From Treponema sp. (GTDB lineage: Bacteria > Spirochaetota > Spirochaetia > Treponematales > Breznakiellaceae): 21,273 bases of DNA. The stretch spans positions 1 through 21,273 of the forward strand of contig JAIRUO010000160.1 in the NCBI GenBank assembly GCA_031254385.1, written 5' to 3'. The position numbers and the translations under genes were made by a program. Positions 1 through 7,870 of the stretch are shown in pieces. Position 1 is the stretch's first letter; each line of letters opens with the position of its first letter. Below the pieces are notes generated by a model that saw only the letters and a list, made by a program, of their open reading frames with translations, was not told the origin of the DNA and searched no databases.

Positions 1-1525
1 GCGCAATGGACACACGCTGTTTCTGCCCGCCCGAAAGGGTAACGCCCCGCTCCCCGATTATCGTGTTGTAGCCTTCCGAAAAGCCTTGAATGGTTTCATC
101 AACCATAGCCACTGCCGCAACTGTCCGCAATTCTGCAAGCTCTGTTTCCGGCACGGAAATGGAAATATTTTCTTTGATGGTCTTGGAGAAAAGGAAAGGC
201 TCCTGAAGGCAAAGCCCAATGTAGCGGCGCAGATGCGGCCGACTGATGCGGCGTATATCAATGCCGTCAATGGTGATAAGACCTTCCTCATCCTTAAGAT
301 CATACAAGCGGCTAATCAGATGAACCATCGTGGATTTACCTGAGCCTGTGGCCCCAAGTATGGCCATGCTTTCCCCTGGCTTTAGGACAAATGAAATATC
401 GCGTAACACAGGTTCCTTGCCATAATTAAACGAAACCTTGTTAAAAACAATCTCTCCCTTGATTTCAGGAGTCAGTGCATCGGGGGGATCTGTTTCAGGC
501 TCTACCGAAAGTATGTCCCTGACACGGCCAGAAGCCACCATGGTTCTTGAAAGATCAGAAAGTATGCGCCCAAGCTGCCGTACCGGCCAGATCATCCAGT
601 TGCAATAGGTGTAAAAGGCAAGGAAGGTTCCCGGCGAAAGCTGGCCCTGCACGCTGCGCCAGACTCCTGCCGCTACGATGATGGCAAGCTGTAGACCTAC
701 AAAAAAATCTCCCGCACCCCAGAAGAGGCCTAGCATCTTCCCTATGCGTACCCATATATTCCGGTAGGTTCCTGTCTTTTCCGCAAACTTGTCCATTTCG
801 TATTTTTCCCTGCCGAATGCCCTGACTACGCGCACACCGGTATAGTTTTCCTGAGCAGCCGCCTGCATGACTCCTTCGGCTTCATCAGCCTTTTTAAATT
901 CCTTGCTGACCTTGCCAAAATAATAAACGGAAAAAACCAATATTATGGGAATTAGCAACAGGGACATAATGGACATGAAGACATCCATGGAGAACATCAT
1001 CACCAGGGCAACCACCAGAACACAGAAAGTGCGCATAAGCTCGCTTAACTGGTTCATGATAAAGTTGCGTATATTATCCACGTCCGTGGTACAGCGCTGT
1101 ATGATGTCTCCAGTCTGGCAGCTTACATGCCAGTCATAAGAGAGTTTCTGTATATGCGCGTAAAGGGTGTTTCTCATCTTCTGTGCTATGACTTCCCCCA
1201 TCTCAATGCTGATATAGCGGCGGGCCACATTGCAGAGTCCAGAAAGGAACGCTGCTACAAGCGTTAAAAGTGCGCAGATCCAGATATATTTTTGAAGAAC
1301 TTCTATGCCGCCCAACATATCCACAAGGCTATGCACAAAAGCCGGGGCGTTCAGAGGTTCCCTTCCTATTACCGAGTCAATGGTATAGCGAATAATTTGC
1401 GGGCTTAAAAAAGAAAAACCCACGGTTCCCAGAGTTGCGGCACAACAAAGGCAGAACCGGAAATACCGGCCTTCCGCTGCGGCTGCGACCAGGGCTACCC
1501 GACCGCCTTTCCAGGGGACTTTCAT
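1..1525 (-). CDS. ABC exporter, fused permease and ATPase (C-terminus off window)
   Basis: Reading the minus strand from an ATG at 1525 gives an uninterrupted frame of about 508 codons that leaves the window at base 1. The N-terminal two thirds carry several hydrophobic segments typical of an exporter membrane domain. The ATPase domain follows, with Walker A (GATGSGKST), a Q-loop region (LCLQEPFLFS) and the ABC signature (LSGGQKQR) at the window edge; Walker B and the H-loop lie outside. This is the one-chain exporter layout, which works as a homo- or heterodimer in the inner membrane, so a partner half-transporter may follow beyond the edge. The ATG overlaps the TGA of the upstream DUF6062-like gene by four bases (ATGA), which implies translational coupling. 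The substrate cannot be told from sequence. Confidence 0.92.
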   Translation of the reverse strand, partial: MKVPWKGGRVALVAAAAEGRYFRFCLCCAATLGTVGFSFLSPQIIRYTIDSVIGREPLNAPAFVHSLVDMLGGIEVLQKYIWICALLTLVAAFLSGLCNVARRYISIEMGEVIAQKMRNTLYAHIQKLSYDWHVSCQTGDIIQRCTTDVDNIRNFIMNQLSELMRTFCVLVVALVMMFSMDVFMSIMSLLLIPIILVFSVYYFGKVSKEFKKADEAEGVMQAAAQENYTGVRVVRAFGREKYEMDKFAEKTGTYRNIWVRIGKMLGLFWGAGDFFVGLQLAIIVAAGVWRSVQGQLSPGTFLAFYTYCNWMIWPVRQLGRILSDLSRTMVASGRVRDILSVEPETDPPDALTPEIKGEIVFNKVSFNYGKEPVLRDISFVLKPGESMAILGATGSGKSTMVHLISRLYDLKDEEGLITIDGIDIRRISRPHLRRYIGLCLQEPFLFSKTIKENISISVPETELAELRTVAAVAMVDETIQGFSEGYNTIIGERGVTLSGGQKQRVSIA

Positions 1526-2181
1526 TCTGTACTTCCTCTCAAAGCTGCTGCCGCTTCTTTCCAGACCAACTGATCTTTTTCCGAAAGCGCGGCAAATTCC
1601 GCCTGTCTTCCATAGGCGGAAAATTCTATAAACTGACCTACTCTTTTGAGCAAATCCCTGTATTTCTTTTCGTGAAACTCACGTAACCACCGGGGCGTTC
1701 GCCTGGGCTTCCCCTTTGGCGTAAAAAGGAGACCCGCATAATGAGGGGCGCAAAGCCCGTCAGACGCTTCAATGGCTGCCTTAAGTTCATTTACTTCCGC
1801 GTTGGATTCATCTTCTGCGGCTGCCAGGAAACTAAGGTACTCTTCTTCGATCCGTTCCCGCTCTAGGCAAATGGGGCAGCGGCCCTTGGGCTGCCAGAGT
1901 TTTTTCTTCTCAAAAGAAGCCAGCCGGTCTTCAAGAATGTCTTGCGAGAGTATGGCCACAGCCAAGCCGTCTCTAAATGACACCAGTCCCCTGGAATGAT
2001 ATGAACAAAAGCCCCCAGCAGCGCGGTGAAGCGCCCTGAAGCCCCTATCCGAGACATGCTCAAAGAGCAAGTTGTCGACGTACCATTCGGCCCTGTCGTT
2101 GACGATTCTGCAAAGAGGACAACCCGGTTTTCCCGATGCTTTTTGTAATTCGAAAAAATTTATATGTTTATCTACAGACAT
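1522..2181 (-). CDS. DUF6062-like cysteine-rich cytoplasmic protein
   Basis: This 219-residue protein has no signal peptide or membrane segment. It carries paired metal-site-like motifs: CPLC at about residues 21-24, FCSYH in the middle, CPIC further on, and CAPH in the C-terminal third, a pattern that suggests zinc or iron-sulfur binding. I recognise the general look of the DUF6062 family from memory; no function is established that I can name. The frame is open 13 codons further upstream, but the ATG at 2181 lies one base after the rpiA stop codon and fits the compact operon better. The 3' end overlaps the ABC exporter start by four bases. Confidence 0.75.
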   Translation of the reverse strand: MSVDKHINFFELQKASGKPGCPLCRIVNDRAEWYVDNLLFEHVSDRGFRALHRAAGGFCSYHSRGLVSFRDGLAVAILSQDILEDRLASFEKKKLWQPKGRCPICLERERIEEEYLSFLAAAEDESNAEVNELKAAIEASDGLCAPHYAGLLFTPKGKPRRTPRWLREFHEKKYRDLLKRVGQFIEFSAYGRQAEFAALSEKDQLVWKEAAAALRGSTE

Positions 2182-2182
2182 T

Positions 2183-2899
2183 CTAGTCCCGCTGTTCCAC
2201 CTTGCCGTTGTTTTGACCAATAAAAACTACCGGACGCAGAACCCTGTCAGCAGGACCGGTAAAAAAGCCATTTTCCACTACTCCGGGAATACGGTTTATT
2301 TCGGCTTCCAGGGCCGTTGGATCCACCGCTTTCCCAAAAAGTATGTCCAAAAGTAAATTGCCGTGATCTGTAACCACAGGCCCGGCCTTACGCAGTGCTT
2401 CCCTGAGCTTTACCTCCGCCCCTAATTTCTCCAGGCGCCGGATTACAGGAATCCGCGCCTCGGAAATTAGCTCCACAGGAACAGAAAATTTTAGCCCCAG
2501 GTTTTCCGTGATTTTCGATTCATCAACGACTATCGCGTATTTTAAAGAAGCATACGCGATAATCTTCTCAAGAAGCAAGGCCCCCCCGCCGCCTTTTATA
2601 CAGCGGTTTAGGGAATCCACCTCGTCGGCGCCGTCTATGGTCAAATCCAGCACCCCGCCTATTTCCCTGGAATTCAGAGAAAAAAGGGGTATCCCCATTT
2701 TTTCACATTCAATGGTGGTCTGGAAACTTGTCGGAACCGCCATGATGTTTTTTAGCGTTCCTTCAGCTAACAGAGCGCCTACACGCTTAACCGCGAATAT
2801 GGCGGTGGTGCCTGTCCCAAGCCCTAGCTTCATACCGCTTCTGACCAGACTATCAACCGCGGCTGCGGCTGTCATTTCTTTTATTGCATTCAGTTCCAT
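2183..2899 (-). CDS. rpiA: Ribose-5-phosphate isomerase A
   Basis: The enzyme interconverts ribose 5-phosphate and ribulose 5-phosphate in the non-oxidative pentose phosphate pathway, in the cytoplasm. The 238-residue product is close to the family's usual length. Visible family motifs are GLGTGTTA near residue 26 (phosphate loop), DGADEVD near residue 88 and KGGGGALLLEK just after it, which carry the catalytic acid and lysine residues of RpiA. It begins with ATG seven bases after aroDE ends, with a GGAG about 13 bases upstream, inside the 3' end of aroDE. The gene looks intact and ordinary. Confidence 0.97.
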   Translation of the reverse strand: MELNAIKEMTAAAAVDSLVRSGMKLGLGTGTTAIFAVKRVGALLAEGTLKNIMAVPTSFQTTIECEKMGIPLFSLNSREIGGVLDLTIDGADEVDSLNRCIKGGGGALLLEKIIAYASLKYAIVVDESKITENLGLKFSVPVELISEARIPVIRRLEKLGAEVKLREALRKAGPVVTDHGNLLLDILFGKAVDPTALEAEINRIPGVVENGFFTGPADRVLRPVVFIGQNNGKVEQRD

Positions 2900-2906
2900 T
2901 ATTTGT

Positions 2907-4415
2907 TTAAAACTCCAGCTTGTTAATCAGGGAAGAAGAGAATTCCTTTCCCATAAAATATTTATACTGATACTGGGCCTGCCGCAATAATATATCATAA
3001 CCGTTTAATATTTTACACCCCGCTTGTTCTGCACGGGCAAGGCACCTGGTTTTTTCCGGTTTATAGATTAGATCAGCTACCAGTTCTTTTCCGCTAAACT
3101 CGTAAAACCAAAGGGGATCTTGCTCAATATCAGGCTCCATTCCTACAGACGTAGCCTGGATTATTATATCTGTATATTTTTTCATCATTTTGAGGCTCTC
3201 CCTGTCCAGGCGGCCCCAGGCAAAATTGTATGGCACGGCTAGGTCCCTGGCTCTTAGCTCTGTTCTGTTGAGGATCAAGGCTTTCCCTTTAAGGCGGAAT
3301 ACTTCTGATGCCGCTGCCCTGGCCATGCCTCCTGCGCCTATAATACAGATTTTCTTGCCATGTAAATCCTTTAGACGAAAAATATCCAAAAGAGCGTCGG
3401 AAAAACCCTTGGCATCGGTATTGTATCCCTGCCAGCCCTGCGCTTCCTTGACTATAACATTGCAGGCACCGATTGAATCAACATCATCGGATTGTGAGGT
3501 CAAATAAGGAAGTACAGCTTCTGTATAGGGAAAGGTTATTGAAGCGCCAGACAACCCTATGTCTGTCCCAAGCTGCAAAAAAAATTCTATTGAATCAGAG
3601 GGAATGGGAATATAAACAGCGTCAATTTTTTCATGGTTAAATACAGGGTTAAAAAATTTCGGGCCTACCGATACCTTTAAGGGAAAGCCAGTAGCCGCGA
3701 AAATCTTTGTTTTAGGTGTTATTTCCTTAAAGCGGTACAGTTCACTCAGTTCTCTAGGATCAAGCTGGCCGGAAGAAGCGATGGGAATATCTGCCTCTCC
3801 CTTGACAGTGGTGTAACTTAAATGACAACCCATATAACCCGCCAGGATACGGGTGTTTACCCCGTAGTCTCCCATACAGAGAAGTATCTTTTCTATATTC
3901 TTGGTTTGCCTTGCCGCCTGATAAACCAGTTTGACATCTTTGAGTGAAAGGGGCATTACCGCTACCTTGGCAATTTCATCACCTACCCTTAGGAGCCCTC
4001 TAAGTTTTGAAGCAAGGCCGGTATCCACCCCGTTGAAATTATGGTATGAGCGGATAATTTTTGTGCCAAAGGCCCGCGCCGCTTCTTCAAGGCTGGCAAC
4101 ATCCAAATCCTCTTCAATATCAACATACGCAAAATTCATCCGCCTGTCTGCCTCTGCAAATGCCAGCCCATTGGAAAGAAGGGTAATTCTGGCGCTTTCC
4201 GCCCCTGTGTATTTTCCTCCGTCCCTTTCCCTGCGTACAGTCAGAATTACCGGCAGCCCGGCCATGGCCGGAAATTTGCGTATATGAAAACGTTCATCTG
4301 GGTCCAGGTAATCCGCACGAAGTTCCGCGACATCAATATATTTGCGAAACTTCTTAAGAATCTCCAAATCCCTGGCAAGAGTCCTGCCTGTAAGACATAA
4401 GCATATTTTTGCCAT
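2907..4415 (-). CDS. aroDE: Bifunctional 3-dehydroquinate dehydratase / shikimate dehydrogenase
   Basis: The 502-residue fusion would catalyse two consecutive shikimate-pathway steps. Residues 1 to about 225 are a type I dehydroquinase: His125 (RSYHNF) and Lys150 (DEIAKVAVMPL) match the catalytic His and the Schiff-base Lys, and the GYMGCHLSYTTV stretch is conserved. Residues from about 236 are shikimate dehydrogenase: a partly altered shikimate-binding segment (SVGPKFFNPVF), NTD at 332-334 with the catalytic Asp, a nucleotide-binding GAGGMARAA from about 360, and an NRT motif typical of NADP binding. The expected catalytic Lys of the 'TIPxKE' motif is Thr298 (ITFPYTEA), see findings. The ATG at 4415 has an AGGAAG five bases upstream. 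The same fusion order is known from plants and some bacteria including chlamydiae. Confidence 0.93.
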   Translation of the reverse strand: MAKICLCLTGRTLARDLEILKKFRKYIDVAELRADYLDPDERFHIRKFPAMAGLPVILTVRRERDGGKYTGAESARITLLSNGLAFAEADRRMNFAYVDIEEDLDVASLEEAARAFGTKIIRSYHNFNGVDTGLASKLRGLLRVGDEIAKVAVMPLSLKDVKLVYQAARQTKNIEKILLCMGDYGVNTRILAGYMGCHLSYTTVKGEADIPIASSGQLDPRELSELYRFKEITPKTKIFAATGFPLKVSVGPKFFNPVFNHEKIDAVYIPIPSDSIEFFLQLGTDIGLSGASITFPYTEAVLPYLTSQSDDVDSIGACNVIVKEAQGWQGYNTDAKGFSDALLDIFRLKDLHGKKICIIGAGGMARAAASEVFRLKGKALILNRTELRARDLAVPYNFAWGRLDRESLKMMKKYTDIIIQATSVGMEPDIEQDPLWFYEFSGKELVADLIYKPEKTRCLARAEQAGCKILNGYDILLRQAQYQYKYFMGKEFSSSLINKLEF

Positions 4416-4423
4416 AATGCTTC

Positions 4424-4879
4424 CTATAAATCCGAACGGTAAATAAAAATGGCTGATACTCTTCCTGCGGAATCAAAATTAAAACGCAGGGCCAAAGGCC
4501 AGTTATACCCCTGAAGGGAAAATATCGCATAATCGGTTCCGCTGCGCAGGGCTTGTCCAAAAGATAAATATACCGCTGACCTTGGGTCTCCCGTACTGAG
4601 CAAATATGCGGATTTAATCCCAACCTGCCAAACTCTATCATTTAATATGTAAAAATCCCCTTCATCATAAACAAAAACCACATCATCCTGCCATACTTCC
4701 AGGCCCCTGACAGCATGAACGGAATTGGGAATGCCAAAACGCTGAATCAGATCATTCAATGTAAGACCAATCAATAATGCGGGATCGTCCGGCCTTCCGG
4801 TCGGCAATGATCCGGTCTGAGGCCAGAGGGGAGTAATAAAAATCAGCAAAAGCACCAGAAACAGGGATGAAAACCGCAT
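4424..4879 (-). CDS. Small exported protein of unknown function
   Basis: This 151-residue protein begins with a clear signal peptide: MRFSS, then a leucine- and isoleucine-rich core, ending near PLWPQ. There is no cysteine at a lipobox position, so it is probably periplasmic rather than a lipoprotein. The mature part has a segment resembling small outer-membrane-assembly-type (SmpA/OmlA-like) modules, with 'LTNDLIQRFG'-style wording near residues 40-52 (LNDLIQRFGIPNSV), but this is only a resemblance. It is the first gene of the operon, eight bases before aroDE. No Shine-Dalgarno sequence is visible before the ATG, and a promoter candidate lies so close that the message may be nearly leaderless. 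Confidence 0.75.
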   Translation of the reverse strand: MRFSSLFLVLLLIFITPLWPQTGSLPTGRPDDPALLIGLTLNDLIQRFGIPNSVHAVRGLEVWQDDVVFVYDEGDFYILNDRVWQVGIKSAYLLSTGDPRSAVYLSFGQALRSGTDYAIFSLQGYNWPLALRFNFDSAGRVSAIFIYRSDL

Positions 4880-4886
4880 ATAGTAT

Positions 4887-4913
4887 TTTATATCAGCAAC
4901 CCGACCCGTGCAA
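4887..4913 (-). promoter_or_regulatory. Candidate promoter of the aroDE-rpiA operon
   Basis: On the minus strand TTGCAC (4913-4908) is followed after 15 bases by TATAAA (4892-4887); shifting the -35 by one gives CTTGCA with a 16-base spacer. The -10 ends only seven bases before the ATG at 4879, so transcription would start at or next to the start codon, consistent with the absence of a ribosome-binding site. The spacing is slightly short, so this is a candidate only. Confidence 0.4.
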
Positions 4914-4932
4914 GGGGATGTGGTTATAATTA

Positions 4933-4948
4933 CTATACAGATGTATAG
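4933..4948. promoter_or_regulatory. 16-bp palindrome in divergent intergenic region
   Basis: CTATACA, a two-base centre GA, then TGTATAG form a perfect 7-bp dyad. It lies between the divergent genes starting at 4879 and 5136, beside a perfect TATAAT at 4925-4930 on the plus strand. Size and placement suit a dimeric repressor site, but the region is AT-rich and a chance dyad is possible. Confidence 0.3.
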
Positions 4949-5028
4949 GGTATAAAGATCGTGGGAAGGATTATAACCAGTTTCTTATGCTGTAGTCGCT
5001 TGATATACATAAAATGCAAATTATGTAT

Positions 5029-5034
5029 TATAAT
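5029..5034 (+). promoter_or_regulatory. Candidate -10 box for the lipoprotein gene
   Basis: A perfect TATAAT lies about 100 bases upstream of the lipoprotein start, preceded by TG as TGTAT. The hexamer 17 bases upstream (TACATA) is a poor -35. A second perfect TATAAT at 4925-4930 also lacks a good -35. Either could serve; the evidence is only the hexamer. Confidence 0.3.
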
Positions 5035-5135
5035 TCCCCATAGAGGAAAAAAATGCCAAATTTTGTTTTTTTTGAATAATTATAATCATTACTTCACTGC
5101 TTTGGGGATGCTAGATATTTATTATGGAGGAAATG

Positions 5136-6200
5136 ATGAAAAATAGCGTATTATGCCTCTTAGTGATTTGTGAGCTCTCTTTATTTTCATGTAACAAGGA
5201 ATCTCCCAAAGAGGTTATAGAAGTTGCAAATACAGAGGCTATAAATGTGCAAAATAATAAAGCCATGCCGGTTCTCCAATATCAAACTTCGGGTTTTACC
5301 GCAAAAAAAAGTGAATACAGTGTAAAAATCAGCGATGATTTTATGGGGGTTTATCTGCCCGATGAATATATTAACTCATTAATAAGTACAAGGAATCATT
5401 CTATCTCTATACATTCGTATGGCTACGAAATCCATGACGTACTTGCTGTAATGGAAGATAATATTTATTCCAATGGTAAATGGCATGATCAGTACGGTAT
5501 ACTTGAAGTAGAGGGAAATTTATTTCAATATGTTTATGATGGAAACGAAACGGTTATTATTGATAATAACGGGTATTCATACAGGAAGATTGGTGATGAT
5601 CCAAGAGACTATTATACTATAGCCCGGACTTTTACTGCTGAAATAATTTTAACGGAACTAGAAAGCAAAAGAATAGGAGTATTTGTATCCACTGGAATGG
5701 TAGTTATCCCCTTTCTGTATTTTTTTACAGGCGAAGATACGTTCAGAATTAATTTGGATGATATGTTTTTTGAAGAAGGCCTAAATCTACTATTATTAAG
5801 TGCCACTCAGGAAAATCAATTTTACATGGGCCTATTAATAGAGGGCGATAATTATTACTTTTATAGCTTAAAAAGAAATGATAATAATCGTCTTAATGAG
5901 AGGGCAGACCTTATTTATCATTATAATTTGGCAGAGGATAAAAATATCATATTGGCATTATCGGGATTAAGTGACTATATCATCTTTTATTATTATGAAT
6001 ATATCAATGGATTAACAGACTATGAGAAAAGGATAATTATAAATACAATGTATGCATTACATGGGTATTCATTTGTAACGGAAGAATGGCAATCTTTCTT
6101 TAGTCAATATTCATGGTACAAACCAGATGAAAAAGTAAGAAATGATCCTAGTATATTAAACACTTATCAACAAAAGTTATTGGAATATTTAAGTCATTAA
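5136..6200 (+). CDS. Predicted lipoprotein of unknown function
   Basis: The ATG at 5136 is preceded at five bases by GGAGG, which favours it over the in-frame ATGs at 5124 and 5133. The 354-residue product starts with a lysine, a hydrophobic core and the lipobox-like LFSC with Cys19, followed by charged residues (NKESPKE). It is therefore probably lipidated and anchored in a membrane, as in many spirochaetes. The mature part is rich in Tyr, Asn, Asp and Ile. I recognise no enzyme motif. The gene is visibly more AT-rich than the flanking metabolic genes. It stands alone between a divergent operon and the acyl-CoA synthetase on the same strand. Confidence 0.7.
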   Translation: MKNSVLCLLVICELSLFSCNKESPKEVIEVANTEAINVQNNKAMPVLQYQTSGFTAKKSEYSVKISDDFMGVYLPDEYINSLISTRNHSISIHSYGYEIHDVLAVMEDNIYSNGKWHDQYGILEVEGNLFQYVYDGNETVIIDNNGYSYRKIGDDPRDYYTIARTFTAEIILTELESKRIGVFVSTGMVVIPFLYFFTGEDTFRINLDDMFFEEGLNLLLLSATQENQFYMGLLIEGDNYYFYSLKRNDNNRLNERADLIYHYNLAEDKNIILALSGLSDYIIFYYYEYINGLTDYEKRIIINTMYALHGYSFVTEEWQSFFSQYSWYKPDEKVRNDPSILNTYQQKLLEYLSH

Positions 6201-6204
6201 AAGT

Positions 6205-6252
6205 GGGTATTACAAAAGCCTGCAAAAAAATGCAACCTTTTTGTAGCTACCC
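6205..6252 (+). terminator. Weak hairpin after the lipoprotein gene
   Basis: GGGTA (6205-6209) can pair with TACCC (6248-6252), enclosing CTGCAAAAA (6220-6228) and TTTTTGTAG (6238-6246), which pair with one G-T wobble. There is no clean T-run after the outer stem. It may be a weak terminator or a leader hairpin for the synthetase gene that starts 15 bases later. Confidence 0.25.
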
Positions 6253-6266
6253 TTGTCTAATCTAAT

Positions 6267-7865
6267 GTGATAAACTCGGAAAAATACACCCTTGGAACTC
6301 TTGCCTTGGCAGCAGCGGAAAAATATGGAAAGAAAACAGCCTTTCAGATATTCCATGATAACGGCGTGTACGACAGACTCAGTTATGCTGAATTCGGCAT
6401 TCGTGTTCGGCGTTTTGCCTCGTACCTGAAAGGCCACGGGATAAAAACCGGAGACCGGGTAATGATCCTGGCCGAAAACCGGCCCGAATGGCCCATCGCC
6501 TTTTTTGGCATTGCCCTGGTCGGAGCTATTTCCGTGCCTGTTCTGACTGACTTTGTTGAAGAACAAATCCGCGTTATAGCGGCACATTCGGAGATTTCTG
6601 CAATTTGCGTTACCGAACGTACTGCAGCAAAGGCTGAATGGCTGCGCGGTTCTTTGCCGTTTTTTGTTTTGGACGATGCCGATTTATTCAAGGAACTAGC
6701 CCATTCAGAAATAGTAACGGAAAGCATTTCCAAAAATGACCCGTCTGTAATCATTTATACATCGGGAACCACCGGCTCAAGCAAGGGCGTGGTTCTGTCC
6801 CACGAAAACCTTATTTTTACCGCGACAGCAGCCAGATCAATAATGAAGATATACCCCAGGGACAGGCTCCTTTCGGTGATACCCCTGGCCCACAGTTACG
6901 AATGTACACTGGGCCTTTTAACCCCCCTTATGAGCGGCGCTTCAATAACATATCTGGACAAACCGCCTTCGCCAGCAGTACTCATTCCGGCCATGCAAAA
7001 CCTGCGGCCAACAGCAATTGTCGGGGTTCCCCTATTCCTCGAAAAAATCTATCGCAACAGCATATTCCCCTCTCTGGAAAAAAATATACTTTATAAATTA
7101 AAGCCAACCCGTAGCATTGCCATTAAGCTTGCCGGTGCTGGCCTAATGGCAGCCATGGGTTCAGCGTTACGCTTCTTTGGTATAGGCGGTGCACCCCTTG
7201 CGGAAGATGTAGAGGTCTTCCTGCGAAAGGCGGGGTTTCCCTATTCGCCAGGATACGGCCTTACAGAAACTTCGCCACTGGTTGCTGGGACAGCTCCTTA
7301 TCGTTTTGCGTTCCGTTCCTCGGGAAAAATGATCCCCGGAATTTCTATACGGATAAGCGATGAAGGCGAAGTCCAGGTTCAGGGTCCCAATGTGATGCAA
7401 GGGTATTATCATGATGAGGAACGCAGCAAAGGGGCCTTTACCGATGACGGCTGGTTAAAAACCGGAGACCTGGGTTACATGGATAAGAAAAACCATCTCT
7501 TCTTGCGCGGGCGCATTAAGGCCATGATTCTTGGCCCTTCGGGAGAAAACATATATCCTGAAGAAATAGAGAACCTTCTTAACACTTCTGGTATGGTGGA
7601 AGATTCTCTGGTACAGAGTGGCCCAAGGGGAGAACTGGTGGCCTTTATCGTTCTTTCCGAAAAAGCGCAAACCGCTATCGCTGCGTTAGCTGACAATATG
7701 GAAGAACTAAAGCAGAATGTCAACAAACGCCTTGCGGCCTTTTCCAGGCTTAGCCGCATAGAAATACAGAAAGAACCTTTTGAAAAAACTCCCACCCGGA
7801 AGATAAAGAGATTTTTGTATACGAATTTGGGGAGTGGGGAATTGGGAGTAGGGAGTAGGGGGTAA
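6267..7865 (+). CDS. AMP-forming long-chain acyl-CoA synthetase
   Basis: The 532-residue protein belongs to the ANL adenylating superfamily and would activate fatty acids with ATP and CoA at the membrane face. Visible core motifs are the P-loop YTSGTTGSSKG at 164-174, the GYGLTETSP motif, WLKTGDLGYMD, the hinge region with RGRIKAMIL followed by GENIYPEEIE, and the C-terminal TPTRKIKRFL with the expected adenylation Lys. The start is GTG at 6267, because the overlapping ATG at 6265 is followed at once by a stop. No clear Shine-Dalgarno sequence precedes it, so initiation is uncertain. The last dozen or so residues (GSGELGVGSRG) are encoded by a G-rich repeat and look like an added tail. Substrate chain length cannot be told. 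Confidence 0.93.
   Translation: MINSEKYTLGTLALAAAEKYGKKTAFQIFHDNGVYDRLSYAEFGIRVRRFASYLKGHGIKTGDRVMILAENRPEWPIAFFGIALVGAISVPVLTDFVEEQIRVIAAHSEISAICVTERTAAKAEWLRGSLPFFVLDDADLFKELAHSEIVTESISKNDPSVIIYTSGTTGSSKGVVLSHENLIFTATAARSIMKIYPRDRLLSVIPLAHSYECTLGLLTPLMSGASITYLDKPPSPAVLIPAMQNLRPTAIVGVPLFLEKIYRNSIFPSLEKNILYKLKPTRSIAIKLAGAGLMAAMGSALRFFGIGGAPLAEDVEVFLRKAGFPYSPGYGLTETSPLVAGTAPYRFAFRSSGKMIPGISIRISDEGEVQVQGPNVMQGYYHDEERSKGAFTDDGWLKTGDLGYMDKKNHLFLRGRIKAMILGPSGENIYPEEIENLLNTSGMVEDSLVQSGPRGELVAFIVLSEKAQTAIAALADNMEELKQNVNKRLAAFSRLSRIEIQKEPFEKTPTRKIKRFLYTNLGSGELGVGSRG
7829..7862 (+). repeat. G-run repeat with G-quadruplex potential
   Basis: Five G-runs occur on the coding strand: 7829-7832, 7836-7839, 7844-7846, 7851-7853 and 7858-7862, separated by loops of three or four bases (AGT, AATT, AGTA, AGTA). 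This fulfils the usual G3+N1-7 quadruplex rule with one run to spare. It encodes the last residues of the acyl-CoA synthetase and ends eight bases before the RNA ligase ATG, so its last run also serves as the only Shine-Dalgarno-like sequence there. Confidence 0.7.
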
Positions 7866-7870
7866 GACAT

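Noticed and set aside
4961..5146. Small plus-strand open frame of 61 codons before the lipoprotein
   Set aside because: No ribosome-binding site, it overlaps promoter-like sequence and the lipoprotein start, and the product has no recognisable features.
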